Source of the DNA: Oryzias latipes
Lineage: Eukaryota; Chordata; Actinopteri; Beloniformes; Adrianichthyidae
Assembly (NCBI RefSeq): GCF_002234675.1
Contig: NC_019880.2
Location: 13,505,756 to 13,569,755 of the forward strand
Direction: 5' to 3'
Length of the DNA stretch: 64,000 nt
Shown: piece by piece, positions 35,014-45,844 of the stretch
Layout of the letters: the number at the start of each line of letters is the position of its first letter
Position numbering within the stretch: the first letter of the stretch is position 1
Program-made: the position numbers and the translations under genes
The notes under the pieces: generated by a model
What the model was told of the DNA's origin: nothing
Seen by the model: the letters and a program-made list of their open reading frames with translations, nothing else
Databases searched by the model: none

Positions 35014-38000
35014 TCAGACTCGAATCTGGTATCCGTTGATGTCTGTTGATGACTTTTGTTCCAGAACCTTCTTCTCTCCAGAGGGACTGCAATAAAAACA
35101 GAAAAAAAACAACAATAGTCACGTGTTTTTTTTAAATCTGAATGCAGGTTCATCACCATCGTACCGTTTCTCAACTCGGCTGATCCTGCGAACGGGGCTG
35201 TTTGGTCCTCTGCTGGGTGAGCCCATGCTGTTTCTCCTGTCTTTGGTTGGAGACGGAGGCGCTTGCTTTCCTATCTGCAAAAGCGATGGCCAGAAAGGAA
35301 TCGCCCCATTAGAATTCAGACCCTTTCAAAGTGTCACATTGGTGAATAGAAGATGCCTCTGTCCTTCCTGTGCACATCGGCAGTTTAAATCCATCCACCC
35401 CTGTAATGTGATTGTGTGGAGCATTCTGGATTAAAAGGCCAGCTGTTGATGGATTAAGCCATCAGTGCACAAAGCACACAGCAAAGCCATTGCATTAGTT
35501 TTATACCACATAATGTTATGCATCGAGGTTGGCTTGGCATAAGGAGATGATGTGTTTTACATCCTTGAAAGAAGCATTTGGATTCATAGCCCATGACAAA
35601 GCAGGTGGCATTGTTAGCAAACTGGAATTCTTGAACACGCTTTGAGCATACGGTGTTAACACTGGACTGTCGCAATCTGATACTAGCACACGTACTCACA
35701 GTTCGAAGAGAATTTGGGTGAAATGTTGAAGCAGTTCAAATCTCATAAACTTTGCTCCAGGCTTTTTCTTCACAGCTCTACTACAGTATATGAAACACTT
35801 GGTGTCATATGATTCTGTCTGGGCACAAACCACAATTAATAATTTCTCCTCCAATGGGTCACTTTTTGAAAAAGCCGCTATCCATGAATCACTACCAAAT
35901 CCTCGTCTCTGACGGGTCAAAGTCCAGCCGTATTAACTTTCAACGCGTGTTCATTGGCTGTGAGTTTTGTCCATAGAGCCCAAAAACTGACCTAAAAATG
36001 TGCGTAGCGACATGTGAGCCCGAGTGTTTTCAAAGCAGAAGCCTGAAACCCACATTTATGGGAATTTATATTGGAAGTGGTCGCTTGAACATGTGTTTCC
36101 AAACCCAGTGAGAACATAGCTGAACAGTCAGGTGACAGTGATGTACCTTCAATCTCATGTCACGGGTGTGCCTTTCCAGCTCCTTCCGCAGCTCCTCCTT
36201 ACTCATCTTGTCTATGTCTATTATTGAGTGCTTCCATTCTATCTGCTCCACACTGTGGGGGTCGTGGGACACGTACTGGCCGATTTTCACCTTGCGCAGG
36301 GTGTGCCAGTTCCCCCTGTAGGCCCCTTCAAACTCCTGAACTAAGTCTGTTAGTGTGCGGAACTCCATGGGCTTGAACATGAGGTCCTCTCTTCGACTCA
36401 TGCCCAGGGCCCCAAAGCGGCCCCCGCTGTAAACGCCCAGCACAATATGGTAGAAGTGGTTCCCTGAGTATTGAGACTTAAAGCTGAGCGGAAAGCGCTC
36501 CACACCAGGCATGTTGTTGGTGAGGTAACTGTTGGGACAGGTAAAGGAAAACAGCATTTGGGGACTAAAAATACAACTTTAAAAAAGACATTTCCAAGAG
36601 TGGAAAGGTTAGTTAATTACTCATCCAAAGTTCCTGCAAAACTGGTAAATTTGGGGTTGTGTTCAAAGTCCCTCACTACTTGGAGCAATATATCAGGCAT
36701 TCGCTCTATTGGAGGGGTGTCTGAATCTACAATTCCAAAATCCAGTAATCTGGAAATTTCCCAGAGGTCTCTGCAAAAACTAGTGTGCACTGATGCTCAC
36801 TAGATTGGCCAATATAGACCGTGGTGCATTGTGTTAGAGCGATTTGTCATTTAAAAAAAAAAATGTAAAAGAGTTTACATGTGTCCAAATTATGTTCAAA
36901 TCCAGGACACTAAACCATCCCGCTCTATACAGTCTTTTAGGGATTAGAGAGTCGTGAGGGAATTTGGACATAGCCTGGATCTCCCGTTTCCATTGATCAA
37001 AAAGAATGTTACTTCAGTTCCTCTAAAAGTCAGCAAAAACATAATATGAAACTGCAATTGGCACTGCATGCTGATTGGCTGTAAAGATACATTCCCAGGA
37101 TAACTGCTTCCAGACATTTGATTGGCAGAGCCTCCCGTGTCATCTCCTTCGCAATGTCCATTAACCTGTGAAAAATCAATAACATAAAGTTATCCTTTTG
37201 AAACTCAAAAATGACCTAAAACTGTCAATTATGCAAACAGACAGTTAATTATTTCATGCTGCCAAATAAAAGTGTTTTCCACAATCTGTGAAAATAACAT
37301 CCTGCGTTGCAGGCTGGAGCTCTGACTCAAAGCTCTGGAGTGAAAGCAGAGGCACTAGCTAATCCACATGCATCAGTCATCACCTGCTAAAGACTGAGAA
37401 ACAAGCACCGTCCTTGTTATCTTGTGACTGGTGACCTAAAAGCTCTGCGGATTAAAAAGGGAGACTTGCTTACGCGGTGAGAGGACGGCTTTTCTTTATC
37501 TCAAAAAACTGCGTCCCTGTGTGATTGTACCTAAAAGACGGTTAAGGGTGAGCTACAGCTGAAAATGCTTTTGGACAACGCAGCATCAAACACTGAGAAG
37601 CAGCAAAAGGGCTGTGATATTCATAGTTTGCTGTTTAATTATTGAAGACTTCCTTTCTTCTCTAACCAGATATTGTGCATCCCCTTAACATTGAATAAAC
37701 TGTACTGACCTACATCTGAGACCGGTTGGTCCACGCTGTGCACTGAACAAGCTAAATACTTCTGGCTGTACTTAACTTCAAAGACAATATGTATTCTAAC
37801 TTTTCATGTCTTTTAGAAAGGATACTGCAGTTCCCTGATGTACTTCTGTATGGCTTCCAGCCGTTGTGGGATAGTGGTTGTAAGTTGGTATGAAGGCACA
37901 CTTGGTATGGGAATCTGTGGGGCAAAACAGCTACATTAAAACAGGAAAAATCCCATAATCATTGAGCTAAATAGTGTGGTCATCTTCCATCACTGTGCTC

Positions 38001-39021
38001 TTTTTTTGTTAGTTATAGCAAATGACAGGAGTATTGCAATATTAGGATTATATATGTATCAAGCTTTTGCATAAATGTGTAAAAACCCAATGTGACAAAA
38101 CCGAGCATTGTGGAGTTACAGAAAGTAGAGCCACGCTAAAAGTAATTTAAAACATTGTTATGCAAGACTTATGCTGCAAAACTTTTTTTGTCCTATACAT
38201 AAAAAAACTTGAAAAAAGTACTTTTACTGGATGAGTGGGAAATGGATGAGTCAAAATACTATAAAACCTCTAAGTATAAATATTTTTTCATTTTGTAAAG
38301 TTTATTATTTATGACTCAAAACAAAAAAAATGTTTTTAAGCCAGTTTCAACTCATATGTGAGTGAATTTGCACCTGAAAACCAATTTGACTTGCATAAAC
38401 ATACAACCATTTTAACTTGAAATATATTCATATCACCCTGAAAGAACCTCTGTGCAAACATTCATTAATACATCAAGTCAACGTATGTAACGCCACTCAT
38501 TTCACTAGTGTGGAGATTGTCATTTTATTAATTTTTTGCTATGGAGTCTAGTTCTTTTGTTCATATTTTATTACATACTGCATCGGCTCTTGAATACAAT
38601 GCATAGCATGCATAGCAAGCATAGTCATACGTTTTTAAAACTTCAACAATTGTTTGCAGACATAATCAGCCTTTTTCAGTTGATATCTCAATTTGAAATG
38701 GTTGATAATCATTGGGATGATCACACAAGGTAAATCTAGATTTGTCCAAAAATCCTTTTTGGACTTAGATGGTTCCACAAAAACTATATTTGCCCTTACC
38801 TTGGGAAGGTCAGCGGCACTCCGGATCTCCTTTGCCAGCCCTTCACCATTTGGATGAATTCTTGCCACATGACGCCACATCCTCTCCCAGGTCTCCTCAT
38901 CCACTGGGAGACCTCCTCTATTCACATAGAAAGGCACCCCTCCATCTCTCATTTCTTCTTCACCTTCATCCTCCTGTTCCTCATCCCTCTCCTCTGCTGA
39001 GCTCACTGTGGCCCTCAGCAT
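35014..39021 (-). CDS. vash1: Vasohibin-1, tubulin tyrosine carboxypeptidase
   Basis: Seven exons keep phase: 39021-38800, 37914-37826, 37530-37474, 37165-37091, 36528-36147, 35274-35165, 35086-35014; 335 residues. Vasohibins are transglutaminase-like cysteine proteases that, with the chaperone SVBP, remove the C-terminal tyrosine of alpha-tubulin; VASH1 is also described as an endothelial angiogenesis inhibitor. The catalytic triad is present as C140 (PIKCLEAV), H175 (FYHIVLGV) and S192 (GMSRRED), with the family's 35- and 17-residue spacing. The N-terminus is acidic (EERDEEQEDEGEEEMRDGG). The C-terminus is basic and serine-rich, ending NGYQIRV. I chose ATG 39021 as the first in-frame methionine; upstream in-frame codons before it lack ATG. 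Synteny with ANGEL1 favours VASH1 over VASH2. Confidence 0.95.
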
Positions 39022-39499
39022 GTTTCCTGCAGCAGGTAGCCAGTGGAGTCCTGGCAAAGAAACGTTCTGATTTCCTGGATTCGGCTGCTGCTTAAGCCTG
39101 TGGGTTTAAGTAAGATCCAACAGCAGATGGCCAACTCATGACATCCAGGGGCTTTTGGCAGCCATAATTTAAATTAAATTATTTGTGCAGTGGATTAAAA
39201 TTAATTTTGACAAAACTGACTTTAGAAGCAGAAGAAATTGGAAAGAAAATAATTGTTGTTTGTTTGTTCTTTTTTTTAAATGTATATATTAGACACCAGA
39301 AATAAAAGTAATCAGGCTGCGATTTTTTTGTTTTGTTTGTTTTTTTGTGGAAGATATTAGTATAAATCTGACAGTAAAGTTACCAAAAAAAAGGTAACTA
39401 AAACAGTATTATTTCTATTCCCACGAAAGAGTAAATTTAAAATAAGACCAAACCCAAACACTGTACACCATTATAACGGTCTGCAGGAAGGTTAACAGG

Positions 39500-39780
39500 A
39501 AAGTAATCCTAATTCCCTGTTCCGTCAGAGGTCGCAAACGTCCCATCTATTCACAATCAAATCTGTATTGTGAGCCCGCTTCCTCCGCCGCTCGTCAAAA
39601 AGGCCAGTTTAGGTCCTTTTCGTTGAATCATTTCTTGTCTTTAAAGCCGGGTCATTGTCCATAAAGATGCTCTTGAATCCATCGACCCTCTTAAGAACAC
39701 TCCCCGATGTCCTTCTCTGCGCATGCGTTGTTTACAACGGATGAGCTCAGCTGCAAGTTGTGCTGCGTTTAGGTGTTCCT
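39500..39780 (-). promoter_or_regulatory. Candidate VASH1 promoter / 5'UTR
   Basis: Upstream of the VASH1 start is a GC-richer stretch containing the NRF1-type palindrome TGCGCATGCG (39718-39727), the same motif as at the ANGEL1 promoter. No TATA box is obvious. The transcription start is unknown. Confidence 0.35.
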
Positions 39781-40019
39781 CGTAAATTGTCGATTTTCTG
39801 TCATGGTTTAAATCTGAAAGATATTACAAGTTCAATGATAAAACAGTTGACTAAATAATTAGAGTCATATGTGTACATTAAAAACTCTGGTTCACTGTTA
39901 GTGTAAGAGTTCAGCTTAAGATTTTTTTTTTCCCAAAGACTTTTATAATAATGATACTCTTGCTACACTACAGATTTCAACCAGATTATATTTTTGAAGG
40001 TCTGCTCTTCAAACATCAA

Positions 40020-40490
40020 ACTTTTTTGATTTATATAGTGCCTTTCATTTTGGTTAAAAATACAAAACGCTTAACATAAAAGAAGATAAAATATTCATAA
40101 AATATGAAAATTATTTAAAACAGAAAACACAAGACAATCACACACAGATGGGACCCCTCCCTCACCAGATTCCTCCCTCCACCCGCCCAGTTCCCCCAGT
40201 AGAACCCTGGACAAAAACGAAGAACAGCTTAAAGAAGGTCTGGCTTGGTACTGCTGTGAGGAAACGATGGAGATCCATTCATTCCAAGGCCCAGCCCGGC
40301 CGTGGGGGTCAATACCACAGCGCCCGCCTAACACAGAGCAGCCTAGGGCCCACTCTACAGATATTAGCCCACAGAGTGGGACCCCAGCCGGTCCAATGAC
40401 AACGAGCACCGCAGCAACAGTGCCCCCTACAGGCGGAGCTGGTAGTGCCCCAGAACAATGGATCCCCAAGAGGAAAAACTGGATTATGAA
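40020..40490 (-). repeat. Probable LINE/SINE-derived fragment
   Basis: Starting near 40025 the plus strand reads GATTTATATAGTGCCTTTCA, the reverse of an L2-like 3' tail. It continues into a GC-rich block (40148-40470) unlike the very AT-rich surroundings. ORFs there are proline-rich and not protein-like. Orientation is inferred; no target duplication was found. Confidence 0.4.
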
Positions 40491-40499
40491 AATTATCAA

Positions 40500-41860
40500 T
40501 TATCAAGATTATCAAAATAAAAATTATAATACAAAAACGATATTAAAAATAATATGAAATATATTAATTTTGAGATATATTAATATTAGTAATTTAAAAA
40601 AAAGAAACAAATATCATTAAAAAAAACCTAAAATGATTCAAATGTAACCTTAAATATCATAAATATAATAACAATAAAAAAGGTAGTATATTAAAAACCT
40701 AAAAATCATATTAGTCCTTATACAATTAAAAAAATATCAAAAATGTATTAAGTAGAGAAAATAGATAAATCAATAAATGGATAGAGTAAAATAATTAAGC
40801 ATTTACCAAAGTCATGCAAAAGCCAGATTAAAAATGGGGGTCTTAATTTCTGCTTGATGCTCCCGGTCACTCCGTAAACACTTTATGGCCCCAAGGTCTG
40901 GAATAATGTCTCTGACATGAACAGCTTTAAATCAAAATTTAAAATGTACTCCTGATGCTCAGTGGTTGTTGACATTTTATATAAATACAATGGACAGTAA
41001 ATACATTCTTTATTGCCCATTGTATTTTTATTTTTCATTGAGATACTTTCAAAATTGCTAAATTTGTAGAATGGTGAATCAGAACTAAAACATTTGAAGC
41101 TCGTTAAAGGCAAAAACCTTTTATTAACTAAAATAGCAGCCTACTATAAAGTAGATAGTTGATGTTGAATTACCATATGCAATATATTATATGAAGTATA
41201 ATGTTGTAGTATGGTATAAAGCACTATACCTGCTAAAAGTGATCAAATACTGTATTAGCAGGTTACATTTTAAGGTTAAGCTTAAGTTAAACAATTAAAA
41301 TGCCAGAACATTTGCAAAGGCAAAAAATTCTAATATTTTACAGAAACCAAAAAAACACACCAGTTGCCGAAGTAACTGCTTGATTTTTATTTACCTAAAA
41401 ATGAATCAGACAAAAAAACAAAATGCGTAAAAAAAGCTAAATGTGTGCCTTTGTTTATGAACTGGAGGATCTTTTGAGATAAAAATAAAAAAAAGTTCTT
41501 TGCCCACAAAGAGAAGTTTTTTTGTTTCTTTATTAATTCTTTTTTTAATGTGCCTTTTACAAATAATATGAGAATGTGTGTATACAATACACACACACGA
41601 AACTATCAGGAAGAAAAAAAGAATAATAATAATAATAAATGGTATTTTATTTTGTTGCAATAACTGCAGAGAGCACTTCAAAACTTTATTTGTTCACAGA
41701 GAAAAAAAATGGAAAAAAGTCATGAAAACAAACCAAAAGGAAAGTTGAAAACTGAAATTGGATTTGAAATCCAGATCAAGTTATATCAATTTAAATACAC
41801 AAAGAAGTCATCTCCAGAAGCCATCCTCATATTAACAGGTTCAGCTTAATGTTGGACACA
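40500..41860. other. AT-rich intergenic DNA downstream of FCF1
   Basis: Strongly AT-rich, with AATAAT repeats near 41622-41640. I see no coding exon, RNA gene or bounded repeat. The FCF1 3'UTR enters from the right at 41860. Confidence 0.5.
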
Positions 41861-44800
41861 TCAAAACCTTGGAGCACCATAGTCATCTGGCATCCGTTCA
41901 ATATTATACCTGTATTGAGATAAAAAAGAACAAAAGTAAGAGTTTGGAGTAAGGTTAAGTTTAATTTCTCTCTTTTTGAAAGCAAACTTTTGTTTAGGAT
42001 GTTTGAGGTGACACACATCTAGATTACCTGTGATTGGAGATGTACATGATTGGCACTCCCGGAATCTTCCTAACTCTTCTCTTCAGATCTCTGTCCACTG
42101 TTGCCAAAATGTAACACTTATGCTGCAACAAAAAGTTTTTATTCTTATTATTTATTTATTTTACAACACACACACGTCCCACTTAATTTATGCATTGAAA
42201 AATATCTGCAAAATAAATTAACTTATATAAGGGTGGTCTTTATTTTCATCATTAAACCACTTGATGGTTTTCAAAAGGGCTGTAAAAAAAATTAAATGTA
42301 TTTGTTCATAATTTTATTTAAACGAACAAGAAACAAGAAAAATTCCCTTTTCTGCAAAAGCATGTAAATACCAACAACTGTAGCAGATTATTACAATTAC
42401 ATGAGGAAATAACAGGAAGAACACCAAGCAAGACAAGTTTTAACTCCATACCTGTGTCACACGTTGGACTAAGCAATCATCAGCGTAGGTTCCCTGGTGT
42501 GTGCACGGCAGGCGCTCAAAGCGGGGATCTTTCGCTATCCTGCATTTTAAAAGAGTAAATTGTGTAAAGAATAAGAAGAAAAAAATGTCTCTAACATATA
42601 TCTAAACATTTAAAATATAACAAATTATGTTTCTACCTGAGAGCAACCCTGTATTTCATTCCAAGTTTCTCAATCTCAGCCATCACGCAGTCTGTTATAT
42701 AAGGGATACCTGGAATGGGTCGGGGAAAAAAAGAATAAAAAAATGGAAAACCAACGTGATATATGTGATTGTGACTAACTAAAGCAAAACTTACATTTGG
42801 CGTACAGGCAATCCATCATAGACTGAACAATATCCAGCTTGGCCTTAATGGAGAAGTTGATGAAATTTGTATCGACCAGAATGTGGTACGGTGGGCCAAG
42901 CTGAGTGTTGTATTGGAAGAACAGGCATGATGGGTACTTGGGGCTGCACAAGAATTTCAGAAATAACACCTCACAAAGCCATCAATTACTAAAACACATA
43001 TTTATAATGAATAAAGATAAGTAACGTACACTTCTCTTTCCTTAAGTGCTGACGGGTCTTTCTTCTTTTTTTCTTTTGCTTTAGCACGGTCTTTATCTTT
43101 TCTACAAAACAAGGCAAACATTTTCAATATTCATTATGCTTATATGTGTGTGTGTGTATGTGGACTGAGAAAGGCAAAGATGGAAAAAGGAAGCAGACTT
43201 ACATTCTTTGATCCTTCAGACTAATCATTCGCTTCATGGCTGCAAACTTTTTTGTTTTCTGTTTCCCCTAATTGACAGAAAATGAAAACAAGAACACTAG
43301 CTTTAAAGCAAAAAAAAAATTTCATAAAAGTTGTTCGATGTCAAAGCATTCAAGTAAATGTCATGGTCAAAGCTATCATGTCGAATTTTTCATCACAAAA
43401 TAAGAAAATTATATATTAAAAAATTGCCTAAATAGATATGCTGCCTGTTTTATTCAACAGGACTAATTTAAACTTATGTTGAAAAAAAATTAAAGGGAAA
43501 AGACAACTATTCAAATGTATAAACATGAGCTCTAACAAGCTGAAATTACCTGATAATTTGTTAATTATTTGTTTTTTCACAATAAAATAAGTACTTTTTT
43601 GTTAATACATCTATTTATGCTTCTATGCTTGCATCTACAACCCCTTTGAGGACCTCAACATGCCCCCAGCACCGGACTCACCACCCCACATGGTGATGAG
43701 CCTTTCAATGTGACTCCCGCAGAAGTGAGGAGGACGACCCTCCAGAGGACCGACCCTCACAAAAGCTGCTGGACCTGACAACATCCCTGGACGGGTGCTG
43801 AAGGACTGTGCACACCAGCTCACAGAGGTGCTGACAGACATTTTCAATACCTCCCTGAAGCAGGCAGTGGTCCCCACCTGCTTGATGACCGCCACGATCA
43901 TTCCAATCCCCAGAAACATCCACAGTGACAGGTCTGAATGACTATTGGGGGCTATTGGTCCACGCAACCCTCACCCACCTAGAAAATAAGAACTTGTATG
44001 TTCGTCTGCTCTTCCTGGACTTCACATCAGCCTTCAACACAATCATCCCACAGACCCTGATCTAAAACTACATACACTCGGACTGAGCTCCACTCTGTGT
44101 AACTGGGTCTTGAACTTCCTGAAAGACAGATCGCACAGACAGTCTGTGAAGATCCGCGATGTCTCCTCCTCCCCGATCAACCTCAGCATGGGCTCCCCCC
44201 AGGGCTGTGTGCTAAGTCCCTTCCTGTTCACCTTGCAGCACGGCGAGTCACCCCAGCCGTCTGATCGTGACGTTTGCGGATGACACAGCTGTGGCTGTGA
44301 CTACAGGCAGGAAGCGGAACACTTGGAGGGCTGGTGCAGAGACAGCAACCTCTGCATCAACGTGAAGAAGACCAAAGGGATGATTGTGAACTTCAGGAGG
44401 GACAGACACCCCCACCTCCTAACATCGGAGGGGCCGTGGTGGAAGTGGTTTCTAGCTTCAGGTACTTGGGCATGCACATCTCCAACAACCTGGAGCACCA
44501 ACACTTCCTACCTAATCAGGAAGACACATCAGTGTCTCCATTTTCTCAAGAGGCTCAGGCGAGCTGGGATGGGGATCTCAGTCCCGACCTCCTTAGGTGT
44601 GTAGGAGAGTGTCCTGTCTTCCTGTATGATCTCTGTGGCATGAAGCTGCGCTGCCACGGGTGGCTAAAGCTGTGCAGAGGACTGTGGGTTGCAGCCTGCA
44701 GACCACCACTGAAATCTATGAAGCCAGATAGTAAAACGAGCCTCCCGCATCCTAAAAGATCCCACTCACCCCCTCTGTTCTCCCAGCTCCCCTCAGGCAG

Positions 44801-45137
44801 GAGGCTGCGAAGCAAAGTAAAGACCACGAGGAACAGTTTCTTCCCAGAAGCACTAAAACTGCTGTACTCTGGAAGATCATGGTATTTGTTTCACTGCCAA
44901 TTTGTTTGGGGGAAGTTAAAAAAGGACAACAGAAAAATAAAATCGTATCGAGCCAGGAGTAAATCTGAAAGGTTAGGCTAGCACTGACTAGCTTAGCTAG
45001 GCTAGCTTGAACAAAGACATACTTAGCTAAAACTCATGTTTGTCCTAACGACATCATCTAATTCGGATTACAGCACATTTCCCAAAACACTTTCAACAAC
45101 AAAAAAGGCAACGTGATTAATGTATATTATTTACCAT
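41861..45137 (-). CDS. fcf1: rRNA-processing protein FCF1 (UTP24 PIN-domain nuclease)
   Basis: Eight exons keep phase: 45137-45135 (the ATG alone), 43267-43203, 43101-43030, 42943-42795, 42709-42637, 42539-42452, 42122-42028, 41909-41861; 197 residues. FCF1/UTP24 is the PIN endonuclease of the SSU processome, needed for early pre-18S cleavages in the nucleolus. The N-terminus is lysine-rich ([14 protein letters not shown]). PIN-domain acidic residues are present: D71 in LVDTNF, D141-D142 in YADDCL and the VDRDLK motif. The C-terminus [11 protein letters not shown] is the strongly conserved family ending. The first exon contributes only the start codon before a GTAAAT donor, and intron 1 carries an antisense LINE remnant. 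It is head to head with AREL1. Confidence 0.96.
43635..44880 (+). mobile_element. Degenerate LINE (RT remnant) in FCF1 intron 1
   Basis: The plus strand keeps reverse-transcriptase fragments in several frames: [16 protein letters not shown] (near 44010-44060), [31 protein letters not shown] (near 44190-44235) and the ADDTAV box near 44280. Frameshifts and stops break every motif group from the next, so it is long dead. Composition is clearly GC-richer than the flanking intron. It resembles the L2/CR1 group; the exact family is undetermined and the ends are approximate. Confidence 0.8.
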
Positions 45138-45844
45138 GATTTTAAGTTGGTCCTCAACGCTAAACAGCAGAATGAAAACGCTCCTTCTACCCTCGTGTTG
45201 TGCTTGCGTCATCAAAAGTGGACTTCTCTCTGTTCATTTTCCGGTTGCTATGCTAACGCCTGGCAGATGAAGGTGTGTTTTTAATTTAATAACGTAGACA
45301 AGTTGGAGTGTGTCTCTGTCAAAGAGTTGTTCCGTGTTGGTGTGGGGTTGTAAGCTGCGTTAAACGAGCTTGTGTGGGTGTGCGTCTTTGTTTTCATGGC
45401 GGGGGGTTGCAGACTTCGCTGAAAAATGACGCTACATACATTGTTGGCTAACTTAAATTGCTATTTCTACTAGCATGGACTTGCCTCTCTGGGCTTTTAA
45501 CCCCTACTAGTTATTACAACGCGGACTTACGCCGCAGCAATTCCAACGAGGGTTTTTAAGTGTATTTTAAAATAGTAAAAAGGTGATTCATTCAACAAAA
45601 ATGGTTTGTATCACCCCTCCATTAATATTCTACATGCGCATTTAGTTTTAGTTGTTTGCTTTATCAGTAGGGTTTTTAAAAAGTAATTTTAGACCTAAGA
45701 AATGTTTATTTCATGTGCTTTTAACGTGTCGTGTCTAGGCTGTGCTAAAGTATTGTTCTCCTTCTTCCACTTTTGACTTGACCAGAGGCATCTGGCTGTT
45801 TCCCACGAGAACGGATGGCTAAATGAAGGCTGAAAGATGGTCTG
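45138..45844. promoter_or_regulatory. Bidirectional FCF1-AREL1 promoter region and AREL1 5'UTR
   Basis: Start codons are about 700 bp apart on opposite strands, with no other gene between. GTTGCTATGCTAAC at 45244-45257 matches the RFX X-box consensus, a two-half-site palindrome. A GCGTCATCA CRE-like site is near 45207. A polypyrimidine tract and CAG acceptor near 45784 suggest that AREL1 has at least one upstream non-coding exon. The sites are visible; shared regulation is inferred. Confidence 0.5.
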
